Shown: positions 16,170 to 26,100 of the stretch, one piece after another
Position numbering within the stretch: the stretch's first letter is position 1
How the letters are laid out: each line of letters begins with the position of its first letter
From: Nostoc sp. B(2019)
GTDB taxonomy: Bacteria; Cyanobacteriota; Cyanobacteriia; Cyanobacteriales; Nostocaceae
DNA length: 64,000 nt
Assembly (NCBI RefSeq): GCF_010091925.1
Contig: NZ_WVID01000014.1
Coordinates: 124,001 to 188,000, forward strand
Direction of reading: 5' to 3'
The notes under the pieces: generated by a model
Seen by the model: the letters and a program-made list of their open reading frames with translations, nothing else
The model's database searches: none
What the model was told of the DNA's origin: nothing
Position numbers and translations under genes: made by a program

Positions 16170-17544
16170 TGTTTTCTCTTAACTCTTCTTGGGTTTGACT
16201 AATCCAATATCTAATTAAATCGGCTCTAGTAATTAATCCAATTGGGACACTATGCCGTGTAATAATAATCGCTGTTGTTCCCGATAAAAGCACTCGATAA
16301 GCTTCGGAAACCTCGACTTCTTCATCAAGAATCGGCAGCGGTTTACCCATAACTGCTGAAACTTCCTGATTAGAAAAATTGATGCCATCATGGAGGAATT
16401 TCATCAAAGAAGCTTCATTGAGACTTCCTACTACGTGGTTGTTATCAATTACAGGTAACTGGGATATATTTAGCTTTTGTAGATAATTTGTAGCTTGGCT
16501 CAAAGTGTCGCGGGGACTAACAGCAATAATAGAGGGGAAATCTGTTTTCTGAGCTAAAATTTCGCCAATTTTTATCGCTTTTACTGTTTTTCCTTCCCAA
16601 AAACCATTTTCTTGCATCCAAACATCAGAGTAGATTTTATTAATGTAGTTTCTTCCTGTATCTGGTAATAACACTACAATATACTTGGGCTGGGATAATC
16701 GGGCTGCATATTTTAGGGCTGCGGCTACGGCTGTACCGCAGGAGCCTCCAACTAGTAAGCCTTCCTCTCGTGCGAGACGACGAGCCATATTAAAAGACTC
16801 TTTATCACTAACCCGAATCATTTCATCGACTATTTGGCGATTAAAAGTTTTAGGAATAAAGTCTTCACCAATCCCCTCAACTTTGTAAGATTTTGGGGCG
16901 TCACCAGAAAGAATTGAACCTTCTGGATCTGCACCAACAATTACTATATTTGGATTTTGCTCTTTGAGATATTTGGCAACTCCTGAAATTGTGCCGCCTG
17001 TTCCCATACCTGCAACAAAAACATCAATTTCACCATTACTATCTGACCAGATTTCTGGGCCTGTTGTTAAGTAATGAGCTAAAGGATTATGCGGATTTTC
17101 AAACTGATTTGGTCTGTATGCTCCTGGTATTTCTTTGGCAAGTCTTTCTGCTACACCGTTATAACTTTCTGGTGAGTCAGGTGCTACAGATGTGGGAGTA
17201 ACTACTACTTCTGCACCATAAGCTTTGAGCAGGTTTATTTTATCTTGGCTCATTTTATCAGGCATCACAAAAATACAGCGATATTTTTTGACGGCTGCAA
17301 TTAATGCGAGTCCTACACCTGTGTTGCCTGCGGTAGCTTCAATAATTGTGCCACCTGGTTGCAGTTGACCTGTTTTTTCTGCGGCTTCAATCATGGTGAG
17401 AGCAATTCTGTCTTTGGTACTCCCGCCAGGATTGAGATATTCTACTTTGGCGTAGATAGTTGAGTGTATGTCTTCGGTAATTTTGTTAAGTCTGACTAAT
17501 GGAGTTCTGCCAATTGCTTGCAAAATGTTGTCGTAAGTTGCCAT
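16159..17544 (-). CDS. Cystathionine beta-synthase with C-terminal CBS pair
   Basis: A 461-aa PLP enzyme condensing serine and homocysteine to cystathionine. The PLP lysine is K44 in NPGGSTKDRIA; the phosphate loop is EATAGNTGVGLAL, and a second Gly loop is GMGTGGTISGVAKYL. Residues about 335-450 form two CBS modules (LPVIDNNHVVGSLNEASL; AIIITRHSVPIGLITRADLI), the regulatory region that binds S-adenosylmethionine in animal CBS. The heme-binding N-terminal extension of animal enzymes is absent. ATG 17544 has AGGAG five bases upstream. It is the first gene of a two-gene operon with the gamma-lyase. Confidence 0.94.
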   Translation of the reverse strand: MATYDNILQAIGRTPLVRLNKITEDIHSTIYAKVEYLNPGGSTKDRIALTMIEAAEKTGQLQPGGTIIEATAGNTGVGLALIAAVKKYRCIFVMPDKMSQDKINLLKAYGAEVVVTPTSVAPDSPESYNGVAERLAKEIPGAYRPNQFENPHNPLAHYLTTGPEIWSDSNGEIDVFVAGMGTGGTISGVAKYLKEQNPNIVIVGADPEGSILSGDAPKSYKVEGIGEDFIPKTFNRQIVDEMIRVSDKESFNMARRLAREEGLLVGGSCGTAVAAALKYAARLSQPKYIVVLLPDTGRNYINKIYSDVWMQENGFWEGKTVKAIKIGEILAQKTDFPSIIAVSPRDTLSQATNYLQKLNISQLPVIDNNHVVGSLNEASLMKFLHDGINFSNQEVSAVMGKPLPILDEEVEVSEAYRVLLSGTTAIIITRHSVPIGLITRADLIRYWISQTQEELRENNGI

Positions 17545-17867
17545 AGTTTCTCCTGGTCAGTTGTGGGAGATATGTGTTTATGGGTTTTTCATGTTGGATG
17601 AGTTGGGATGATGTTTCACGCAGAGGCGCAGAGGCGTGGAGAGAAGAAAGGGAGGTTAAGATGGTTGCAGGGTTAGCTGTAGTTTAAGTAAGTGTTATCT
17701 GTGTTGCTGTTATCTAAGAATTTCCATAATCTTGATAATAGCCGTAATATTGATAGATTTATCGTAGTATATTCAAATCCCAGATTTAGATGGAATGCAA
17801 CCGTTAATCTATATACTGAATTATTGAGATTAATAGTCAACTATGAAGGTACTAATCCAAAATCATC
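17545..17867. other. Divergent promoter region with Nostoc repeat
   Basis: 323 bases between divergently oriented genes. A 'cacgcagaggcgcagaggcg' type repeat lies at about 17618-17640, the same dispersed repeat as near 22951, 51849 and 52036. No other signal was identified. Confidence 0.55.
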
Positions 17868-18467
17868 ATGAAATCTCTGCACCGTCCCGATCTCTATGGC
17901 TGGTCTAATTTCAATCCGGCAAGAAATATTGATTTCAATGGGATTGCCTGGATCCGTCCCGATGGCAACATCTTGATTGACCCAGTAGCCCTATCAAATC
18001 ATGATTGGAATCACCTGAAATCCCTCGGTGGTGTAGTTTGGATTGTACTAACAAACTCCGAGCATGTCAGGGCAACTAAAGAAATTGCTGATCAAACCTA
18101 TGCCAAGATAGCCGGCCCTGTGGGAGAAAAAGATTCTTTCCCTGTATTTTGCGATCGCTGGCTCTCTGATGGTGAAGAATTAGTACCAGGACTCCAGGTA
18201 ATTGAACTCCAAGGTTCTAAAACTCCTGGTGAACTGGCTTTACTGCTGGAGGAAACAACCTTGATTACAGGGGATTTAGTGCGAGCGCGCAAAGCAGGTA
18301 GCTTAACGATTTTACCAGATGATAAGTTGCTGAATCGAGAAGAGGCGATCGCTTCTGTTCGCAGGTTGGCCCAACTAAGTCAGGTAGAAGCAGTGCTGGT
18401 GGGAGATGGTTGGCCAGTATTCCGAGATGGACACGAGCGCTTAAAGGAACTTGTGGCGACACTGTGA
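17868..18467 (+). CDS. Metallo-beta-lactamase-fold protein lacking the metal motif
   Basis: A 199-aa protein. The fold order is like MBL proteins: a starting strand with GNILIDPVAL, a second strand VVWIVLTNSEHVRAT at the place of the HxHxDH loop, then ELALLLEETTLITGDLVRA and a final VLVGDGWPVF. The usual THxHxDH has become TNSEHVRA, so most metal ligands are lost, and the terminal PGHG is GDGW. I infer a catalytically altered or binding-only relative; such MBL-like proteins occur in cyanobacteria and plants. ATG 17868 has no strong ribosome-binding site. It is divergent from the transsulfuration operon. Confidence 0.7.
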   Translation: MKSLHRPDLYGWSNFNPARNIDFNGIAWIRPDGNILIDPVALSNHDWNHLKSLGGVVWIVLTNSEHVRATKEIADQTYAKIAGPVGEKDSFPVFCDRWLSDGEELVPGLQVIELQGSKTPGELALLLEETTLITGDLVRARKAGSLTILPDDKLLNREEAIASVRRLAQLSQVEAVLVGDGWPVFRDGHERLKELVATL

Positions 18468-18709
18468 TTAAGTTAGGGGGCGATGCTTACGGTAGTAACA
18501 GCCTACGCACAGTTAAAAATTTGGGAAGTTGGGTGCGATCGCCTCACTCAACCATCTATCAGTATTTGGTATGAGTGGCGCGGCGCAATAAGTGCTTTTA
18601 TGACAGTCTTTCACTAATATATCCTCTCCCCCCTCTCCCGCTCCCCTCTTCCCCCTAACGTGTGGCAAGATCGGAATCAGATCGCATCGCACTTAACTAG
18701 GCAAACGAG

Positions 18710-20827
18710 ATGCTGGGAAACACACTTGTTGGAAGATACCAAATTATTAGTCACTTGGGAGGTGGGGGTTTTGGTGAAACTTTTGTCGCTTATGATACTC
18801 AATTGCCTGGTTCACCTCAGTGTGTTGTCAAGAAACTCAAGCCCCAAGCAAATGATCCAGTAACTTTGGAGACAGCTAGGCGTTTATTTGATACAGAAGC
18901 GCAAGTTTTACATAGATTAGGTACTCACGATCGCATTCCCCAACTTTTAGCTTACTTTGAGGAAGATGCAGAATTCTATCTCGTACAAGAATTCATCGAA
19001 GGCCATGATTTAAGTCAAGAATTAACGCCAGGAAAAAGCCTAAATTCAGACGAGGTAATTTCATTTTTACAAGAGATTTTGGCAATCTTAGAATTTGTCC
19101 ATCAACAAAACGTAATTCACCGCGATGTCAATCCGCGAAATATTCTTAGACGCCAATCAGATGGCAAATTGATTTTAATTGATTTTGGTGCAGTTAAACA
19201 AATAACTACCCAAGTAATTACTCCCCAAGGACAACCCAAATCTACTGTTGCTATAGGTACTCCCGGATATATTCCTGGAGAACAAGCTCAGGGTTCGCCA
19301 AAATTTAGCAGTGATATCTATGCTGTGGGGATAATTGCTATTCAAGCTCTCACTGGATTATATCCTGATGAAATAGCAAAAGATCCTGATACTAATGAAT
19401 TTATCTGGCACAATCAAACCACAGCCACGCCAGAATTCGCTCAATTTTTAGATAAAATGGTGTGTTACGATTTTCGGCAACGCTACCCTTCCGCAACAGT
19501 AGCATTACAAGCGCTGAAAGAGTTAGCACAGCCACCTCTGGGGACAATAGCATTGACCCCAATTTCTTCAGCAAAAAATATCAAAAACTATAAACCTAAA
19601 AAAGGTGTATTGGCGAAGTTTTTCTTATCAATATGTTTAATAGGTGTCAGTGGAATAGCATCAATCTTTATTTTTAATCATATCAATTCAAATAACGCTA
19701 CAGCATTATATAATCAAGGCAATACGCTTTTTGATTTGCAACGCTATCAAGACGCGCTAACAGTATATGAAAAAGCAGTTAATGTCAGACCAGATTATGC
19801 TCAAGGATGGAATGGTCAAGGTAAAACGCTTTATAAATTAAAACAATACAAAGAAGCTCTAGCAGCATACGATAAAGCAATTCAAATTCAGCCTGATTAT
19901 TTAGAAGCTTGGATAGGGCGAGGCTATGTATTGGGTATGTTACAGCGATATCAAGAAGCGATCGCCTCTTTTGATAGAGCAATACAACTTAAAGATGATA
20001 ATCCAGAAATCTGGAATGCTAAAGGTGAAGCTTTAAGTAATTTAAACCAATATGACGAAGCAATTAAATCTTATGATCAAGCAATTGAGTTGAATCCAGA
20101 TGATTACGAAGCTTGGTACAAAAAAGGATTAGCTTTGCAAAATTTAAAGCGATATAAAGATGCGATCGCTGCCTACGATAAAGTTGTGGAATTAAAACCA
20201 GACTATGAGCAAGTCTGGTATAATATTGGAAACTCGCTAGTTAATTTACAGCGTTATCAAGAGGCTTTTACAGCTTATGATAAAGCGGTGCAATACAAGC
20301 CAAATTATTATCAAGCTTGGCTGTCGAGAGGTAATATCCTATTAAATTTACAACGCTATCCAGAAGCCATTGAATCTTTTAACCAAGTAATTAAATACAA
20401 TCCGAGAAACTATCAAGCGTGGTATAATCTTGGCTGGTCGCTACATCAAAGCCAACGCTATCAAGCAGCCGTGGAAGCTTATAATAAAGCGGCAGCAATT
20501 AAGCGAAACGATTATCAAGTTTGGTATAACCTGGGGAATTCGCAATACAATTTACAGAAATATGAAGACGCGATCGCATCTTACAATAGAGCAGTTCGTT
20601 ACAAACCCGACCATTACGAAAGCTGGTATAGTAGAGGCAATGCTTTATTTATTTTGAATAGATATCAAGATGCGATCGCATCTTATGACCAAGCAATTAA
20701 ATATAAGCCTGATTACCAACAAGCAATAGACGCTCGCAATAAAGCCCAAAGTCAACAACAAGCCGATAAATCACAGCCTGCGATCGTGCCAACTGTACCC
20801 ACTCCTAATCCTACCAATTCGCCATAA
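18710..20827 (+). CDS. Membrane Ser/Thr kinase with ten TPR repeats
   Basis: A 705-aa Hanks-type kinase. Residues 1-270 are the kinase: Gly loop GGGGFGETF (17-25), VVKKLK with the ATP lysine at 41/42, HRD at 137-139, and DFG at 158-160. The catalytic-loop Lys of HRDxKxxN is replaced by Asn (HRDVNPRN), and the APE motif is degenerate (YIPGEQ), so activity may be altered. A single membrane segment at about 302-321 is followed by ten consecutive 34-residue TPR units (331-670), each ending with a Trp-linked helix B, and a Pro-rich tail. TPRs probably recruit partners outside the membrane. It is convergent with another kinase gene; a palindromic repeat separates them. Confidence 0.92.
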   Translation: MLGNTLVGRYQIISHLGGGGFGETFVAYDTQLPGSPQCVVKKLKPQANDPVTLETARRLFDTEAQVLHRLGTHDRIPQLLAYFEEDAEFYLVQEFIEGHDLSQELTPGKSLNSDEVISFLQEILAILEFVHQQNVIHRDVNPRNILRRQSDGKLILIDFGAVKQITTQVITPQGQPKSTVAIGTPGYIPGEQAQGSPKFSSDIYAVGIIAIQALTGLYPDEIAKDPDTNEFIWHNQTTATPEFAQFLDKMVCYDFRQRYPSATVALQALKELAQPPLGTIALTPISSAKNIKNYKPKKGVLAKFFLSICLIGVSGIASIFIFNHINSNNATALYNQGNTLFDLQRYQDALTVYEKAVNVRPDYAQGWNGQGKTLYKLKQYKEALAAYDKAIQIQPDYLEAWIGRGYVLGMLQRYQEAIASFDRAIQLKDDNPEIWNAKGEALSNLNQYDEAIKSYDQAIELNPDDYEAWYKKGLALQNLKRYKDAIAAYDKVVELKPDYEQVWYNIGNSLVNLQRYQEAFTAYDKAVQYKPNYYQAWLSRGNILLNLQRYPEAIESFNQVIKYNPRNYQAWYNLGWSLHQSQRYQAAVEAYNKAAAIKRNDYQVWYNLGNSQYNLQKYEDAIASYNRAVRYKPDHYESWYSRGNALFILNRYQDAIASYDQAIKYKPDYQQAIDARNKAQSQQQADKSQPAIVPTVPTPNPTNSP

Positions 20828-20840
20828 TTACCATTGCATT

Positions 20841-20869
20841 GTAGAAACGTTGCATTGCAACGTCTCTAC
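20841..20869. repeat. GTAGAGACGTTGCA-family palindrome
   Basis: Arms GTAGAAACGTTGCA (20841-20854) and TGCAACGTCTCTAC (20856-20869) pair with one mismatch around a single base. It fills the short gap between two convergent kinase genes and could serve as a bidirectional terminator. Relatives occur at 37115 and 54945. Confidence 0.85.
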
Positions 20870-20871
20870 TA

Positions 20872-22656
20872 CTACCGAATATTCACCTCTTGCAGATTAC
20901 TTCCTACCTGAAGTTTTTCCATCCTAGTACCTGAATTGTTGGAAACTAAGGAACTTTTTCTTTGTATAGAAGAAAAAGTTCTTAACTGCATCTTTTCACT
21001 CTTAGCTAACAGGCGTTGCTTTTGAGTATACTCATTCAATTTGACTTGAGCTTGAGCATAAACAGGAGTATCTTTAGGAATCTTCCCTAAAAATTTTACA
21101 GCACCATTAAAATCACTAATAGATGCTTGCTTATAGGCTCTATGTAAAAAGTATGCTGCTCTAATCTGCCGTTTCTCATGATACTCAGCCAACTTTTTTT
21201 GGACTAAAGCACCGGCAGAACTTTCTTGGGGAATTTGACGCAGATATGCTAATGCAGTGGAAAAATCTCTTCCCTCAGCACTTTCATAAGCTTTTGCTAA
21301 TAAATCTTGTGTCTGAGCTTCAATTTTGACTTGTGCTTGCTGCACTAGTTTATCTGTTTTAGATTGCCAATATAAAATATCTGGAACTTTAGGAGTAATA
21401 CGAAGTACATCTGACCATCTACCTTCATTTGAGGCTGTTTCAGCTAATTGGTATTGCTGTGCAGCGAGTTGCCATTGCTGTTGCCATTCTTCGATTGTGG
21501 CTTGAGCTTCTGGATAAACATTACTCTGAGATGGGATTGATTTTACCAGTGCGATCGCCTCTTGTAAATCGCCCGATTGATATTCTTCTGTAGCTTTATA
21601 TAAAGTTTCTGTTTCTGAATATGCTGGCGAGCTATTAACTAAGGAATATACACTAAATCCCATCAACAAAGAATTCGCCGCCAGTCCGACTTTCATTCCT
21701 GTTAGTAACGGGGACGATTTCCCAGATGCAGAATGTTGGTGAGAATTATCATCCTCAACAGCTACTTCTAAAGAAAGTTGATACGGTACTTCTACAATTT
21801 GTTGTGGCTTTTCCCATTCCAGATGCTTGAGTACTCGTGATACTTCACCCGCAGACTGGAAACGATTTTGCCAATCATAGCGAATCATTTGGCTGAGAAC
21901 AGCAGCTAGATAATCGCCAATTGGCGTATTTTGAGAACGCCAGACCATCTCATTAGTATAAGGATCTATTTTTAATTGCAGCGGTTCTACACCAGTTAAA
22001 GCCTGGATAGCAATCATACCCAAAGCATAAATATCACTGTTTGGCTGTGTTTGACCAATAAATTGCTCTGGCGGTATGTAACCCAATGAGGTAACAGGAA
22101 TCTTATAAATGGGTAATTCTGCATCAATGCCAAAATCAATTGGCTGAATTGAGCCAAAATCAATTAAAACTAACTTTCCGTCACAAGCACGTCTGACCAA
22201 GTTTTCTGGTTTAATATCGCAATGGATGACGCCTTGAGAGTGAACAAATTCTAGAATACTTAAAACATCTTTTAAAAATTTGATAACTTCGCTCTCATCC
22301 CACAAACTCCCCCACCCTTGTTTGATGGGTAATTCCGCAGTTAACGCATGTCCTTCAATACACTCTTGCACTAAGTAGAATCGTTCGTGTTCTTCAAAGC
22401 AAGCGATGAATTCAGGAATTTGGTGATGATCTCCCAGACGCTTGAGGGTTTCAGTTTCAGTAAGAAACCGTAATCTCAGAGTATCTAAATAGCTGGAATG
22501 GGAACTGCTAACCTTAAGTTGTTTAACAACGCATTTGGGGTTTTCTGGGTAATCTATGTCTATGGCAATATATGTTTGTCCAAATACCCCTGCACCTAGG
22601 TTTTGAACAATTTGATAACGCCCTTGTAGTACTTTACCGATCATGTGGTGGTTCAT
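20872..22656 (-). CDS. Ser/Thr protein kinase with membrane segment and C-terminal repeats
   Basis: A 594-aa Hanks-type kinase. The Gly loop is GAGVFGQTY (21-29), the ATP lysine K45 in CVVKQLK, catalytic loop HCDIKPEN (145-152) and DFG at 166-168. The HRD Arg is replaced by Cys, which classes it with kinases not controlled by activation-loop phosphorylation. A hydrophobic segment (about 325-345, GLAANSLLMGFSVYSLV) precedes a C-terminal region of three helical repeats with the wording 'FxxALxYLxxIPxxxxxxAxxQxKLxEY'. ATG 22656 is used; ATG 22644 (MIGKVLQGRYQ) is equally possible and fits family starts. It faces the TPR kinase; they may have arisen from a common ancestor since both begin with the same G-x-L-x-GRYQI block. 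Confidence 0.9.
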   Translation of the reverse strand: MNHHMIGKVLQGRYQIVQNLGAGVFGQTYIAIDIDYPENPKCVVKQLKVSSSHSSYLDTLRLRFLTETETLKRLGDHHQIPEFIACFEEHERFYLVQECIEGHALTAELPIKQGWGSLWDESEVIKFLKDVLSILEFVHSQGVIHCDIKPENLVRRACDGKLVLIDFGSIQPIDFGIDAELPIYKIPVTSLGYIPPEQFIGQTQPNSDIYALGMIAIQALTGVEPLQLKIDPYTNEMVWRSQNTPIGDYLAAVLSQMIRYDWQNRFQSAGEVSRVLKHLEWEKPQQIVEVPYQLSLEVAVEDDNSHQHSASGKSSPLLTGMKVGLAANSLLMGFSVYSLVNSSPAYSETETLYKATEEYQSGDLQEAIALVKSIPSQSNVYPEAQATIEEWQQQWQLAAQQYQLAETASNEGRWSDVLRITPKVPDILYWQSKTDKLVQQAQVKIEAQTQDLLAKAYESAEGRDFSTALAYLRQIPQESSAGALVQKKLAEYHEKRQIRAAYFLHRAYKQASISDFNGAVKFLGKIPKDTPVYAQAQVKLNEYTQKQRLLAKSEKMQLRTFSSIQRKSSLVSNNSGTRMEKLQVGSNLQEVNIR

Positions 22657-23110
22657 GAGCTGGTTACTTAGTAAGCCTTTATATTAGTTTTTCTGACATT
22701 CCTCCGTGTTTCCGGAATGCCTTAAAAATAAAACACTAGAGTATTGACTTCTGAAATACGAACTTAGTTTCTTAAGTATTTTTTCTTAAAGAAAGTAGTT
22801 TATTCTTTTTATAATGCGAAATATCAACGAGATACATAGTATTAAATTTTGCTGATACTTAAAACTTTTTTTCACCTATGCATTGTGCCAGTTAATGTAT
22901 CTGGTATTGTAAATGTTGGAGTTGGTGAGTAAATCTATGAATTTTGGCTCACGCAGAGACGCAAAGACGCAGAGAGGATGAAGAGTTTTAAATTTAAATA
23001 CATAGATTTCATCCATATATATATTTACAAAATTTCCATAGCAAGCTAGTCTGGAAGGCTGTAGCTATTGCCATCATGATGTTTTTTAGTGTGTTCAGAG
23101 GACTGGATCT
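22657..23110. other. Intergenic with Nostoc repeat
   Basis: 454 bases between divergent genes, AT-rich. A 'cacgcagagacgcaaagacgcagag' type dispersed repeat lies at about 22951-22978. No promoter could be assigned with confidence. Confidence 0.5.
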
Positions 23111-26100
23111 ATGATTGAGCTTGGTTCATTGGTGCAGTCCCAGAATAACGATTTGGGGATAGGAAAAGTTACTGAAATATCTCACGATGATGCGATCGTT
23201 GAGTATTTCTGCTCAGTGGGACAACGCCTACAAAAAACTTTACCTTTAAATTCGCTTTTAAAAGTCAGGCTTCAGGCTCAGACTCGATGCTATATTAATT
23301 TGGGAACCCAAGATACATGGATAATTGGCAGAGTTTTCGATTGGGATGAAGATAGAAGAAAGTATCAAATTGACCTGCCTGATAAGAAAACTGCGATCGC
23401 AGTTGAGCAGGATATTTACGTTCGTTGTAATCTCCCGATAGTAGACCCGATCGAAACTCTAGCAATGAAGGGTCACGAAACGCCCTATTTCCACGACAGA
23501 AGATTGGCTTTTGTCAAATGCTTGATTAAGCAACGCGCTGTTAGTCGCGGGATGACGGGACTGATTTCGGCGAACATCAATCTTTATCCTCACCAAGTTG
23601 AAGTTGTCCGGCGCGTGCTCGAAGACCCAATTCAACGCTATTTGCTAGCAGACGAGGTGGGACTAGGAAAAACCATCGAAGCGGGTGCGATTTTGCGTCA
23701 ATACCTCCTCGATGAACCAAAAAAACGTGCAGTAGTACTGGTTCCGCAACATTTGCTCCAACAATGGCGGATTGAGTTAGAAAATAAATTTTATCTCTCC
23801 CATTTTCCCGAACGGGTGGTAGTGCTTGCGGTTGAAGATGTCCATAGAATCAACCCGAAAGCAAAAGTCGGCTTCTTGATTTTAGATGAAGCCCACCACA
23901 TTGCGGCAATGGCAACCTCCAAGGATGCAGCTGTGCGCCAGCGTTTTGAGGCTTACAAAAATCTTGCTCATAGAAGCGATCGCTTACTGTTATTATCCGC
24001 CACACCTGTTCTCAACCACGAGCAAGATTTTTTGGCAATGCTGCACCTACTCGACCCGACAACCTATAAGCTTGAAGACTTAGCAGGTTTTCGCGCTAGA
24101 GTTGAAAGCCGCCAGGAAATTGGTAAAGTTCTCCTTTCTTTTAGGGAAGGCGCGAATCCTTCAGTTTTGAAAACTAACCTTCAACAACTGCAAAATCTGT
24201 TTGCAGAAGATCAATATTTGTTAAATCTTACGCAAGAGTTGCAAAATTGCTTGCAAACATCAGAAACACTTCCCACCGAACGAGATAAAATTGTCCGAGA
24301 GATTCGCACCCACATCAGCGATACCTATCGGCTTCATCGGCGAATGCTTCGTAACCGTCGCGCTTCTGTGGAAGATGTCATATTTGATCGCAATGTTACA
24401 CTGAAAGAAGAATATGATTTAGATGAGCGATCGCCTGATATTTACGAACTCATCGAACAATGGCGTACCACTGCCCCCAATCAAGAGCAGTATCAACGAA
24501 TTTTCCTATTATTATTCCTAGCTTCTGGTACTTGGTCAGGCATTCTAGAACAAGTAATAACCGCACGTTTAAGCAGTATCCGCCATACTGGACTGATTCG
24601 GGAATTTGGCGAAGATGATATCCGCATTTTGACTACAACTCCCAAATTTCCAGAAGAAGAAAAAATTCTAGAATCGTTGCTAGGAATTATTAAACAGCCT
24701 TCAGAAGATGGCGATCGCATCGAGCTACTAAAAATTATACTACTCTATCGCCTATCAGAAATTTTAGGACTTCAATCTTTCCGCAGTAATATTAAGCAAT
24801 TGCACGAGCGGGTAAAACAAAGAATTCAAAGACCTATTCCCGGTGATTATCTGCCCAAAATTGTCATATTTACTGGTTTTGAACAAACTTGTGCAGAAAT
24901 TATTCGCTCTTTATCTGATACTTTTGGTAAAGGAACTATCGCTAGTCATAAATCAGAACAGACTCCCGCACAAGTTGAAAGTAACTTAAACCAGTTTAAA
25001 AGTAACCCTAATTGCTTTATCCTTGTTTGTGATGCTTCTGGAGAAGAAGGCCGTAACTTCCAGTTTGTTGATTGGATGATTCATTTTGACCTTCCCTGGT
25101 CGCCAAATCGTTTAGAACAAAGAATTGGTAGAATTGACCGCATTGGTCGACCCATAAATGTTGAGTTTACAGTATTAGTTGGTGCAGATATAGGAGATAG
25201 CCCTCATGATGCTTGGTATCGATTATTACAAGACGGGTTGCGAATCTTCAATCAATCAATTGCTAGTCTCCAGTTTTATGTTGATGCAAAATTGGCAGAA
25301 TTAGAAGCAACTATGTTTCAATTAGGTGCTAGCGGATTGTCAAAAATAATAGAAACAATCCAACGAGAAATTGCTGAAGAACAAGTAAAAATTAGCGAAC
25401 AAAATGCGTTAGATGAAATTGATACTCAAGAGGAAAACGCTACTCAATATTTTCAAGAATTAGATAATTATGACGCTCGTCATTTAGAAATTAAGCAAGC
25501 AATTGAAGGCTGGATTGAGGACGCGTTGCATTTTCAAGCAATTGATAACTCAAATTTAGCAGAAGCATGGCGTTATCAACCAAATAAACGTACCTTGCTA
25601 CCAGTTGATGAATTGAGAAGTCGTTTTGCTAATCATACAGAGCAATTTGGTACTTATAACCGCCGAGTGGCAAACCAGAAATCTGATATCAAACTCTTCC
25701 GTATTGGAGAAGGATTGGTAGAAGCGCTGTTTAGCTATATAGATTGGGATGACCGAGGTCGAGCTTTTGCTATGTGGCGCACTGACACATCTTGGGATTC
25801 TGGGGAAGGGATGGAGTGGTTCGGTTTCCGATTCAATTATGTAGTCGAAGCAAATTTAGAAATTGCAAGGCGAGTTTTAACAAAGTCCAAGCTAGATGAT
25901 ACTAAATTTAAGATTTTGAAGCGACGTACTGATGCTTTGTTTCCTCCAATTGTCGAAACTATTTTTATTGATGCTCGCAATGAGCCAATGTACATTGTTG
26001 AAGATGAAAATCTTTTGAAGATTCTGCAACTTCCTTATAAGGATAGAAGCAATAATCAATACTGGGATTACAATTTGGCAAAGGGACGCTTGAAAATTAT

